Shown in pieces: positions 46,031-54,001 of a stretch of DNA of 64,000 nt (its first letter is position 1; every line of letters starts with the position of its first letter). Position numbers and translations under genes: made by a program. The DNA comes from Paenibacillus shirakamiensis. Its GTDB lineage: Bacteria; Bacillota; Bacilli; Paenibacillales; Paenibacillaceae. The stretch is taken from assembly GCF_017874255.1 (NCBI RefSeq), contig NZ_JAGGLD010000001.1:930001-994000 (forward strand). Direction: 5' to 3'. The notes under the pieces were generated by a model. That model was not told where the DNA came from and made no database searches. It saw only the letters and a program-made list of their open reading frames with translations.

Positions 46031-46306
46031 ATGTACGATAAAATTATAGACATTTTATGTGCTATCAAAGATGACCAACCGGAACTCCGCCAATCGCTGT
46101 CTCCCCATACGGATCTGAACAATGATATAGGTCTCGATTCTCTGCAAATGATTCAATTCATGCTTAAAGTCGAAGATCAGTTACAAGTGGATATTGACTA
46201 TGACCTGTTCGATTACGAACATCTTCATTCGATCGACGCTTTTATTACTTTTCTAAAAAGCTGCCATTCACATGAACAGCCGTTATACGAAGATGTCAAA
46301 CCTTGA
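46031..46306 (+). CDS. Stand-alone acyl carrier protein
   Basis: This 91-residue acidic protein has the phosphopantetheine site Ser37 in the GLDSLQMIQF motif, with the usual four-helix pattern (KIIDILCAI, then MLKVEDQLQVDI). It would carry an acyl or aminoacyl group as a thioester. AAAGGAG lies before the ATG. It overlaps the ATP-grasp gene, whose enzyme may load the carrier with an amino acid, as the butirosin ligase BtrJ loads ACP BtrI. No phosphopantetheinyl transferase gene is in the window. Confidence 0.88.
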   Translation: MYDKIIDILCAIKDDQPELRQSLSPHTDLNNDIGLDSLQMIQFMLKVEDQLQVDIDYDLFDYEHLHSIDAFITFLKSCHSHEQPLYEDVKP

Positions 46307-47834
46307 ATTCGGTAATATACCGAAAATCATTATGGGTACCTTCGATCCCGAGACACGTTGGAGAGATCCCCAACTAGCTCAGATGCCGGCTATGCCCGAT
46401 AGAAACCGTGAAGCCATAGTCCTCTGCATGGACGAGCTGCTCTTTCCATTCTGCGGGCCAGACGATGTTCTGTACAGCCGCTGCAAAATGGATCCGGGGT
46501 TGCACGAGTATTTGAATGGGCTCGGCTTTTCTTTTCAGTCTTGGTATCACTTTGATTTGCTCGATGAGCAGGAGCCTCTTCCTGAACCGGACGTTTTCAA
46601 ACAGTGTATGTTCAGACTTGCGGTCGATCAAGATAAACTTCTTAATCATTCACACAAAGTGAGAATGGCGGCAGCTTCTACTTATTCTGGGGGATTACTC
46701 AGGTCAGAGTTCGCCAATTCATCTTTTCGTCCATTAGATGCTGTACATCCATTAGATGATGAAAGAATAAAAGAATCATCGGATGGAGTGGGAACTACTT
46801 CTGATTCAAAAATTCTGTCTCCTTACGCCATTACCGCGGATACTGAAGCTTACATGCATGCCAAAGGGCCATTTCATCCTTTGCCAAGTCTTGACACGGT
46901 TATACACGTGAATTCAAAGATATATTCCAACCGACTCTTGGCAAGAATCGGTGAGACATACGGCGGCATAGAAGCAAACAGCGCTGTGGATATAGAGACC
47001 GCTGGGAATACCTTTTTGAAGCGTGGACCTTATCTGCTGAAAGATCCTTTTGGTGTGTCGGGTAAAGGTAATCTTCTCATTGATAGTGAACCCATGCAGC
47101 GAAGGATAGCGGATCATCTGCATAAACAGGAGAAAAAGGGACTACGATCCCAATTTTTGCTGGAGCCCCTTCTGATGAAAAAGATAGATTTCAGTTCTCA
47201 CTGGTTCATCCATGAGGAGGGAGAGAAGGAATATATCTCTGTTCAGCGGATGATTAACCATCAGCAAAATTACGGCGGATCTATCAAAGCGGACGTGGCC
47301 TTTATCCGTCTACTTGAGAATGCTGGTTATTTTATCGTGATAGATAAAGCGCTAAGCATTCTGGCAGAAGACGGCTACCACGGCTTCGTATGCTTTGACT
47401 CCATGATTCTAGAGGACGGAAGCGTCATCTCCATAGTGGAGATTAACGCCCGCAAGTCTATGGGTCTGATTAATGCTTATCTTGATAAATGCTGGGAAAA
47501 GCACGGTTGGCTAACATTTCTCTCTCTTGGTCTTCCAGAAGGATTCGAGTTCAGTAAACTGATGCAGGCTTTGCGCAGACACAATCTTCTACTGACGGTC
47601 GCTGACGGGTATGGAGTTGTTCCTCTTTCATCCAATACGGTAATGGTGAACGAGATTCAGGCTCGTCGCCGTATAGCTGGTGGAGTACAGAACAGTGGAA
47701 TACAGAACAGACGAGGCATGGCGAAGGGAAGGCTGTATGTGTCGGTGGTGGGTCGAGACGATGAACACCGCAGTCAACTTGTCCAAAGCTTACGCCAGAT
47801 CCTCTCCGACTTGTCTGTTAAAGTATATAACTAA
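46272..47834 (+). CDS. ATP-grasp carboxylate-amine/thiol ligase
   Basis: This 520-residue enzyme should activate a carboxylate as an acyl phosphate and join it to an amine or thiol. The ATP-grasp core shows LLKDPFGVSGKGNLLID (Lys and glycine loop) near residue 255, FLLEPLLMKKIDF and the metal-binding FDSMI with SIVEINARKSMG at about 395. The N-terminal 200 residues are not of a family I know. The start is uncertain: ATG 46272 or 46293, both without a good ribosome binding site and both overlapping the ACP gene, so coupling is likely. Loading of an amino acid on the ACP is the favoured role. Confidence 0.8.
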   Translation: MNSRYTKMSNLEFGNIPKIIMGTFDPETRWRDPQLAQMPAMPDRNREAIVLCMDELLFPFCGPDDVLYSRCKMDPGLHEYLNGLGFSFQSWYHFDLLDEQEPLPEPDVFKQCMFRLAVDQDKLLNHSHKVRMAAASTYSGGLLRSEFANSSFRPLDAVHPLDDERIKESSDGVGTTSDSKILSPYAITADTEAYMHAKGPFHPLPSLDTVIHVNSKIYSNRLLARIGETYGGIEANSAVDIETAGNTFLKRGPYLLKDPFGVSGKGNLLIDSEPMQRRIADHLHKQEKKGLRSQFLLEPLLMKKIDFSSHWFIHEEGEKEYISVQRMINHQQNYGGSIKADVAFIRLLENAGYFIVIDKALSILAEDGYHGFVCFDSMILEDGSVISIVEINARKSMGLINAYLDKCWEKHGWLTFLSLGLPEGFEFSKLMQALRRHNLLLTVADGYGVVPLSSNTVMVNEIQARRRIAGGVQNSGIQNRRGMAKGRLYVSVVGRDDEHRSQLVQSLRQILSDLSVKVYN

Positions 47835-47856
47835 TCTTAGGACTCGGGGGCTGCGC

Positions 47857-48963
47857 ATGAATCCATCTTCGGTTACTTTACTAGCGTCGGGTAACTCGCT
47901 CGGCGCATACATTCCAGCTATGCACCTGCACACTTACCTGAAACGTAAAGGAATCCGAGCAGATGTTCATGTTCTGGAGAACTTGTATCACGAAGAAGTC
48001 AGACGCAAGATTCGGTCCACCAAAAAAGCGTTCCATGCGAATTTCTCCGTTGCCCGTATGGGACATAGGCTGGCCAAACCCATTGGCTCATCGCTAAGCG
48101 AGCAAGCAGTCCTAAAATTGTTGGACGATTGGCAGCGGAGCTGTAACACCCGATTTGCCGTGTTCACCGGATTTTGGTTGCCAATTTTAGAGCGCTACCA
48201 GGCGGCTACGGGCCAAACAATGGATATCCAGCTAATCCGGCTGGATGCGTGGGATACACCATCGTTCAAGGTGCACAAGCAGTTGTATCCCAATTACAAC
48301 AACGTTTGGTTCTATGATCCTTCGGAACTGTCGCCTTACAGCTACATTGCTTCCGATGAAACGGAGCCTCTTCCTTTTGAGCAGCGTAGCGGACGCATTC
48401 TAATTCACGGAGGCGGCTGGGGGATTGGTACTTACGCTGAAACGGTCCACGAGCTTTGTGCACTCGGTCATCACCTTGATGTAATCGTCTATGATCCCTC
48501 CGAAGTGGAAGAGGATGACGGAGTTACACGGTATTATGGAACGGATGTTTCATGGGATCCGTGGAGCAGGGATACGAAGGGAAGGCATACATTTCCACCG
48601 ATGGTCCGTTATGTCCGTGAGAATGGCACTCTCCATGAGTATCCGCTTCAGAATTATTCCACTTACACCGACTTGATGCGTAATTGCACGGCAATAATCA
48701 GCAAGCCGGGGGGAGCTACGCTGAACGACTCCCTGTCTTACGGAATTCCCTTTGTCATGGTGGAGCCATTCGGCGACCATGAGCTTCATAATTTGACCTA
48801 CTGGGAATCAAGGGGACTCGGCATTCGGTTTGCAGAATGGAAATCTAATGATTTTTCGGAACATCTGCTAGAAGGTATATGCATACGTTTGCTGGAGCAA
48901 CGTTCAACAATCATCCATTTTGGGAGGAATACTTATGCAGCCGAAAACAGCAGTTACGTTTGA
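47857..48963 (+). CDS. GT-B-type glycosyltransferase
   Basis: This 368-residue protein has a GT-B N-terminal start (VTLLASGNSLGAYIPAMHL) and a donor-binding C-terminal block IISKPGGATLNDSLSYGIP with VMVEPFGDHELHN, as in MurG- and UGT-like enzymes. ATG at 47857 was chosen because GGGGG lies just upstream and the frame before it overlaps the ATP-grasp gene without a site. The 3' end overlaps the radical SAM gene by 29 bp. The sugar donor and acceptor are unknown; the GH3 enzyme later in the cluster would match an N-acetylhexosamine donor. Confidence 0.78.
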   Translation: MNPSSVTLLASGNSLGAYIPAMHLHTYLKRKGIRADVHVLENLYHEEVRRKIRSTKKAFHANFSVARMGHRLAKPIGSSLSEQAVLKLLDDWQRSCNTRFAVFTGFWLPILERYQAATGQTMDIQLIRLDAWDTPSFKVHKQLYPNYNNVWFYDPSELSPYSYIASDETEPLPFEQRSGRILIHGGGWGIGTYAETVHELCALGHHLDVIVYDPSEVEEDDGVTRYYGTDVSWDPWSRDTKGRHTFPPMVRYVRENGTLHEYPLQNYSTYTDLMRNCTAIISKPGGATLNDSLSYGIPFVMVEPFGDHELHNLTYWESRGLGIRFAEWKSNDFSEHLLEGICIRLLEQRSTIIHFGRNTYAAENSSYV

Positions 48964-50110
48964 CGAACTGACATTCCGTAATATGAAAAGAACCCTGATT
49001 CCACTTGCGGAGACGGGGAGAAAGCGTCGGGAAGATCCGGCCTATGCAGCACCCGTGCCTTACGAGATCGGAATCAAACTAAATAATGGCTGTAACCTGC
49101 GCTGCAAACACTGCTTCGAATGGAATCCGGAAGGCTTTCATCACGGATTTGCCAAAGAAGTGAAAAATGATGAAATTGAGATTCCCGTCGTGGAGAAGCT
49201 TCTCGCTGAGACAAGAGAACGCAAATCACGTGTCTTCCTGTGGGGCGGCGAGCCGTTATTTTATTCCAAATTCGACGAATTAGCAGAACTGCTGGCTAAA
49301 GAAGATCGATACACAACCATTTGCACGAATGCGATTCTTATTGAACAGAAGCTCGATTCTATCCTCAAAATGTCGGAAAACCTCGTTATGTTAATAAGCC
49401 TGGAAGGCTTCGAGCAGGAGAATGATGCGATCCGGGGCAAAGGGACATTTAAGAAAGTGATCCACGCCATACAATTGCTTCTAAATTTGCAAAAGCAAGG
49501 TTTGTATAAAGGCAAGGTGTCCGTAGCTTTAACGGTAAACGACCAGATGGTTGGCAAGCTCTATAGCTTTATGGAATATTTCGAAGAAATGGGCGTAGAT
49601 TCCGTTTACTTTTGCTTCCCCTGGTATATCCCTTCCGAGACAGCGGAGAGAATGGATACCTATTTCGATGCGCATTTCCCGCATCTGGCTTCTCGTTTTG
49701 CAGAAGACCACAAAAATAGCTGGCATTCCTTCACATTTCACATTTCCCCGGACAATTTTGATACGTTAATCAACGAGCTTAATCGCGTCAATTCACGAAT
49801 CTGGAATGTACGCATCCGCTATCAACCTGCGCTTGAACCTGAAGAGGTAGAAGGGTTTATCCGGGGGAGCGAGAAACCCGCTATGAACCGGTCGAAGTGC
49901 TTTTCGATCTCGAACCGTATGGATGTCATGCCGGACGGCAAAGTGAATCCATGCAAATTTTTCCCGGAATTCAGTGTCGGCAATCTGTATGAAGAGAGTG
50001 TAGCGGATATTTTCCACGGTGAGGACCTTCGTAAACAGCGCGAGATTGTAGCCTGCGGCCTGATGCCGATCTGTTCCAAATGCGTGCTGCTGTATAACAA
50101 TGGAATTTAA
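48935..50110 (+). CDS. Radical SAM enzyme with SPASM-type C-terminal cluster domain
   Basis: This 391-residue enzyme uses an iron-sulfur cluster to split SAM and abstract a hydrogen. The cluster motif C-x3-C-x2-C is Cys53, Cys57 and Cys60 (GCNLRCKHC). VFLWGGEPLF follows as the SAM-binding GGE. The C-terminal cysteines (around SKCFSISN, VNPCKFFPE and ACGLMPICSKCVLL) fit a SPASM auxiliary cluster. ATG at 48935 was chosen because GGGAGGA is 6 nt upstream. Members modify peptides, sugars or amino acids. With an ACP and no precursor peptide gene visible, an ACP-bound amino acid or glycoside may be the substrate. Confidence 0.88.
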   Translation: MQPKTAVTFDELTFRNMKRTLIPLAETGRKRREDPAYAAPVPYEIGIKLNNGCNLRCKHCFEWNPEGFHHGFAKEVKNDEIEIPVVEKLLAETRERKSRVFLWGGEPLFYSKFDELAELLAKEDRYTTICTNAILIEQKLDSILKMSENLVMLISLEGFEQENDAIRGKGTFKKVIHAIQLLLNLQKQGLYKGKVSVALTVNDQMVGKLYSFMEYFEEMGVDSVYFCFPWYIPSETAERMDTYFDAHFPHLASRFAEDHKNSWHSFTFHISPDNFDTLINELNRVNSRIWNVRIRYQPALEPEEVEGFIRGSEKPAMNRSKCFSISNRMDVMPDGKVNPCKFFPEFSVGNLYEESVADIFHGEDLRKQREIVACGLMPICSKCVLLYNNGI

Positions 50111-50169
50111 GTATTCAAACTTTATGCCGCCCAACAGGCAAAACAGGCAAGGGTTCAGGAGGAGCGGGG

Positions 50170-51153
50170 ATGGATAGTATCCGTGTGCGGAATCTGCACA
50201 AATCGTTCGTGTATTACCGGAAAGAAGCCGGGCTGAAAAATTCGCTGAAAAATTTATTTGCCCGCAAGTCGCTGGTGAAGGAAGCGGTCAAATCTGTTTC
50301 CTTCGACATCGGCCTTGGCGAGTGCGTCGGATTCCTTGGACCCAATGGGGCGGGTAAAACGACAACGCTCAAAATGCTGTCGGGCATTTTGTACCCAACT
50401 AGTGGTGAAGCCGATGTATTCGGATATGTGCCATGGGAGCGAAAGAACGAATTCAAACGGTTATTTTCCATTGTGATGGGCCAAAAAAACCAACTTTGGT
50501 GGGATCTTCCCGCAAGTGAGTCAATTTATTTGAACAAATGTATTTATGATGTGGACGATGATCTCTACCGCCGGAGTCTTGCTGAGTTATCAGAAATGCT
50601 GGATGTTCAGGAGCTTCTGAACGTGCAGGTGCGTAGGCTGTCCCTTGGCGAACGAATGAAAATGGAGCTCATCGCAGCGCTTATTCATCGGCCCCGCTTG
50701 CTTTATCTCGATGAACCGACCATTGGCCTCGATTTTCCCTCTCAGAAGAAGGTCCGGGAATTTTTGAAATATTACAATGAGCAGTTCGGGGCTACAATCC
50801 TGCTTACTAGTCACTACATGAAGGATGTGGAGGACCTGTGCAAGCGGACGATCATCATTAATGAAGGAAGTCTAGCCTATGATGGGCCATTTCATAAAAT
50901 CAACCATCTTTTTGGTGAGCAAAAAATTATAAAACTACAGTTCTCCGAACCGGTTGCTGAGCAGCAGTTGGTTAGGTTCGGGAGAATCATTAGCGGGGAC
51001 GACTACCACGCTGTGCTAGAAGTACCTATGTACCACTTGAAGGAAGTATCGCGTGCCATGCTCGATGTGTTCCCTATCATCGACTGGACCATAGAGGATG
51101 TGTCGATTGAAGAAAGCATTTCATTGCTCTATCGCAAGGAATCAGCGGTATGA
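50170..51153 (+). CDS. ABC exporter ATPase
   Basis: This 327-residue ATPase has Walker A GPNGAGKTTT, Q-loop VMGQKNQLWWD, signature LSLGERMKMEL, Walker B LLYLDEPTIGLD and switch His in TSHYMKD. The long Gln-loop insertion (NQLWWDLPASESI) is typical of ATPases paired with the ABC-2/DUF990-type membrane proteins of the viologen-exporter group. It overlaps the first permease gene by 4 bp. It probably powers export of the cluster B product. Confidence 0.92.
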   Translation: MDSIRVRNLHKSFVYYRKEAGLKNSLKNLFARKSLVKEAVKSVSFDIGLGECVGFLGPNGAGKTTTLKMLSGILYPTSGEADVFGYVPWERKNEFKRLFSIVMGQKNQLWWDLPASESIYLNKCIYDVDDDLYRRSLAELSEMLDVQELLNVQVRRLSLGERMKMELIAALIHRPRLLYLDEPTIGLDFPSQKKVREFLKYYNEQFGATILLTSHYMKDVEDLCKRTIIINEGSLAYDGPFHKINHLFGEQKIIKLQFSEPVAEQQLVRFGRIISGDDYHAVLEVPMYHLKEVSRAMLDVFPIIDWTIEDVSIEESISLLYRKESAV

Positions 51154-51959
51154 ACAGACGCAGATTATATAAGGCGATTTTTTCGATGGGTATTCAACAT
51201 TCGATGGAATATCGCTTTCATTTCTTTCTCAGCTTGCTCGGAGCTGCTTTTCCTATCCTTGTTCAGTATTTTATCTGGACGGCAGTATACCGTTATTCCG
51301 GGCAAGCGGCACTATTTTCCTATTCATATGGTCAAATTATTTTATATACGATTTTGGCGGGGCTGGTGTCCAAGCTGATTGCTACTCAATTTGAGCAGCA
51401 GATTGCCGATGACATCAAAAATGGTGGACTTAACAAATATTTAATTAAGCCCGTCAGCTATTTTGGATATCGGCTGGTATCTTTTTTGGGGCAGAAGGTC
51501 ATTTATTATGGGATTACAGCTCTATTACTCATCGGCATTATTTGGATTTCTTCCGCAAGACAATTACTCGATGTCCAAGCTGTACGTCTCACCTTATTTG
51601 CTTTCACGCTATGGGGAGCGCTTCTGCTCAACTTCTTGATCGTTTATTGTATCTGTGCCATTGCATTTTACCTGCATGAAATCTCCTACTTTTTTGTCAT
51701 TACAAGTCTGCTTATCAATATATTGAGCGGTGGTATGTTTCCGTTGGAGATATTCGGTGAATCCGTGGTGAAGGCGCTCCAGTTCACACCATTTCCATAT
51801 ACCATTTATTTTCCAGTCAATGTCCTCAGCGGTAAAACAGAAATGGCCGCCATGTATCAAGGACTGCTCGTTCAAGGAGGATGGATTCTGCTTTTTTTCT
51901 GGATTTCTCGCCTTACATGGCGCGCGTCCATGAAGAAATATTCAGCGGTTGGAGGTTAG
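51150..51959 (+). CDS. ABC-2-type exporter permease 1
   Basis: This 269-residue membrane protein has about six transmembrane segments and the family pattern YRFHFFLSLLGAAFPILVQYFIW at the N terminus, then NGGLNKYLIKPVSYFGYRLV, the coupling region of such permeases. It has no signal peptide. It follows the ATPase gene with a 4-bp overlap and is 3 bp before the second permease gene, forming a heterodimeric exporter. Confidence 0.9.
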   Translation: MNRRRLYKAIFSMGIQHSMEYRFHFFLSLLGAAFPILVQYFIWTAVYRYSGQAALFSYSYGQIILYTILAGLVSKLIATQFEQQIADDIKNGGLNKYLIKPVSYFGYRLVSFLGQKVIYYGITALLLIGIIWISSARQLLDVQAVRLTLFAFTLWGALLLNFLIVYCICAIAFYLHEISYFFVITSLLINILSGGMFPLEIFGESVVKALQFTPFPYTIYFPVNVLSGKTEMAAMYQGLLVQGGWILLFFWISRLTWRASMKKYSAVGG

Positions 51960-51962
51960 CAG

Positions 51963-52775
51963 ATGTTCCATACGATGAGAATTGCGAGAAAATATATGAC
52001 TCTATACGGAATTTTCATCAAGAACTGCCTCATTGCGCAGATGGAGTTCCGCGGCAATTTTATAATGAGCCTGCTGGTTGAATCCGTGTATCTGCTCGCC
52101 AAATTGCTGTATGTGCTTGTTGTGTTTCGTACGGATCTTCATGTCAATGGGATACCGCCCGAGGGGTTATTGCTTTTTATTGGCATGCATACCGTAGCGA
52201 CTGGAATGTATGTCGGACTTTTTTTTACCAATTTCATGAAAATTCCCGAGTATATCAAAGACGGCTCGCTTGACCTCATGCTGACGAAGCCCGTTTCCCT
52301 GCAATTTATGGCTTCATTACGTTATGTGGATCTGGCCTTGCCCATTCCCGATATTGTCGTCGGGTTCGTTATGATCAGTATAGGCTGGAATGCTATGGAT
52401 ATTCCGCTGACATTCCTGCATTTCGCAGGGTTTGTTCTTTTGTTGGTTGTCTCCATTGTCATCACATACTGCCTGATGATTATCCCGGCCCTGCTGTCAT
52501 TCTGGTTCGTCCAGACGGGCTCTTTGTTCGAAATGGCTCATTCCGTGTGGGACGCCAACAATTTTCCAATGGCCATTTACCCAGCATGGATTCGCCGAAT
52601 CGGAACCTTCGTCGTTCCTTTGTTTCTCATTACCAATTTTGGACCGATGTTTCTGCTGGGGCAGCTCAGCTGGCTCTATGCGGCAATGGCGCTGATCGGT
52701 TCCCTCCTGCTCTTCGTAGCCATAAGGCTGCTCTGGAAACAGGCCGTAAAGGGATATAGTAGTGCGAGCAGTTGA
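51963..52775 (+). CDS. ABC-2-type exporter permease 2
   Basis: This 270-residue partner of the first permease has six membrane segments and the matching motif IPEYIKDGSLDLMLTKPVSLQF, which resembles NGGLNKYLIKPV of permease 1, so the two are paralogues. It has a LWKQAVKGYSSAS C terminus typical of the group. The two permeases and the ATPase make a complete efflux unit in the middle of cluster B. Confidence 0.9.
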   Translation: MFHTMRIARKYMTLYGIFIKNCLIAQMEFRGNFIMSLLVESVYLLAKLLYVLVVFRTDLHVNGIPPEGLLLFIGMHTVATGMYVGLFFTNFMKIPEYIKDGSLDLMLTKPVSLQFMASLRYVDLALPIPDIVVGFVMISIGWNAMDIPLTFLHFAGFVLLLVVSIVITYCLMIIPALLSFWFVQTGSLFEMAHSVWDANNFPMAIYPAWIRRIGTFVVPLFLITNFGPMFLLGQLSWLYAAMALIGSLLLFVAIRLLWKQAVKGYSSASS

Positions 52776-52891
52776 ACGGGGGCTATATTGCTATAAATAA
52801 ACAGCGGATGGCAGAACATCTGTGGAACATCTACACCACCTGCTTATGCTCTCCTCAATGAGTGGGAAATTTCGATACCTTAGACTACTCC

Positions 52892-52936
52892 GGTTACTAT
52901 TCTATACAAGCCTATACAAGGTTACTATCCTATACA
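52892..52936 (+). repeat. Direct repeats upstream of the second MDR dehydrogenase gene
   Basis: A 17-mer GGTTACTATTCTATACA (52892-52908) recurs with one change at 52920-52936, a 28-bp offset, in the 181-bp gap after the permease gene. A shorter CCTATACAA lies between. This gap could hold an extra regulated promoter, or be a slippage product. Confidence 0.5.
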
Positions 52937-52956
52937 TGGAAAGGAAGTGCCTACAC

Positions 52957-53982
52957 ATGCCAGACATTGCAGCAGCCCTTACAATCACCTCGTTAAATTG
53001 CGTTTTTCAAGAGCCGGACCGGATCGAACTTATAGAGGAGTGTGTACCTGATCCGGGAGCGGGACAAATTTTGTGTGCAGCGCAAAAGTCGCTGATCAGT
53101 ACGGGGACAGAACTCGCCTGTCTGAAGGGACGTTTTGACGAGGGAACAGTCTGGTCCTCATGGGTTCGTTACCCCTTCTATCCTGGATATTCTATGGCTG
53201 CGCAAGTGCTGAAGATTGGAAGCGGAGTAGAGGGCATAAAAGCCGGTGACAGGATCATCTGTCCAGCCGGGCACCGCCAATATTTTCTCGTGGATGCGGA
53301 AGAATCAGCGCTCATCCCAGAGTGGATTAGTGACGAAGAGGCAATTTTTACACAGATTGCGAAGGTTGCCCTGCTGGGAGTCCTGCGTGCTGAGCATGCT
53401 TTCGGAGAAAGAGTAGGTGTCATCGGACTTGGTCTGATTGGGCAACTTGTTATTCAGTATTTGAATAGGGGAGGGGCGCGCCAGATTATTGCGATTGCGC
53501 CTAGTACCTTTCGGCTGGACCAAGCCCACAAAAATGGAGCGACGGATCTGTTAAATCTTCCCGTGTCCCAAGCATTCGAACAAGTAGAAGAACTTACTGG
53601 CGGCAGAATGTTGGACACCGTCTACGATGTTACGGGTTCTTACGACGTACTCCCCTATTGCACACAATTGACTCGGGATCTCGGCAAAGTGATTTTGCTG
53701 GGGGATTCGACGGAGCCCTCCAAGCAGACCATCGGGCCAAATGTCGTATTCAATTCGGTTAGCTTACTAGGGATTCACGGCCGAATGATGGAGGGCTTCA
53801 AGGGTTGGACGGAAGCTGATATGAACAAGTTCATATTTGAATCCTTCCACCGGGGGAAGCTGGACGTTGCAAGTCTTGTTACTGAGAAAGTAAGCCCGCT
53901 TGAGGCTGTATCGGTATATGCCCGTCTCGCTGAGCATAAGTCCGACTTCTTAGGAGTCATATTCGATTGGTCACAATTGTAA
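52957..53982 (+). CDS. Zinc-free MDR-type alcohol/sugar dehydrogenase
   Basis: This 341-residue protein is a medium-chain dehydrogenase. The NAD(P) motif is VGVIGLGLIGQLV, with GSYDVLPYCTQLTRDLGKVILLG after it. The first part reads KSLISTGTELACLKG, which resembles bacteriochlorophyllide/sugar dehydrogenase members, and lacks the four structural cysteines and the GHE motif. ATG at 52957 was chosen because AAAGGAAG lies upstream; the upstream frame has no site. It sits between exporter and glycosidase genes and probably oxidises a hydroxyl on the product. Confidence 0.82.
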   Translation: MPDIAAALTITSLNCVFQEPDRIELIEECVPDPGAGQILCAAQKSLISTGTELACLKGRFDEGTVWSSWVRYPFYPGYSMAAQVLKIGSGVEGIKAGDRIICPAGHRQYFLVDAEESALIPEWISDEEAIFTQIAKVALLGVLRAEHAFGERVGVIGLGLIGQLVIQYLNRGGARQIIAIAPSTFRLDQAHKNGATDLLNLPVSQAFEQVEELTGGRMLDTVYDVTGSYDVLPYCTQLTRDLGKVILLGDSTEPSKQTIGPNVVFNSVSLLGIHGRMMEGFKGWTEADMNKFIFESFHRGKLDVASLVTEKVSPLEAVSVYARLAEHKSDFLGVIFDWSQL

Positions 53983-54001
53983 CCGCTGAGGAGGAAACCA
54001 A

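Noticed and set aside
47680-47856. Upstream extension of the cluster B glycosyltransferase
   Set aside because: It overlaps the end of the ATP-grasp gene, has no ribosome binding site, and the family start fits ATG 47857.
46031-50110. Cluster B as a classical RiPP locus
   Set aside because: No short precursor gene with a good ribosome binding site was found near the radical SAM gene, and the ACP argues for thiotemplate chemistry.
52822-52956. Upstream extension of the second MDR dehydrogenase
   Set aside because: The extension is Leu/Tyr/Ser-rich without family similarity, carries the direct repeats, and AAAGGAAG supports 52957.
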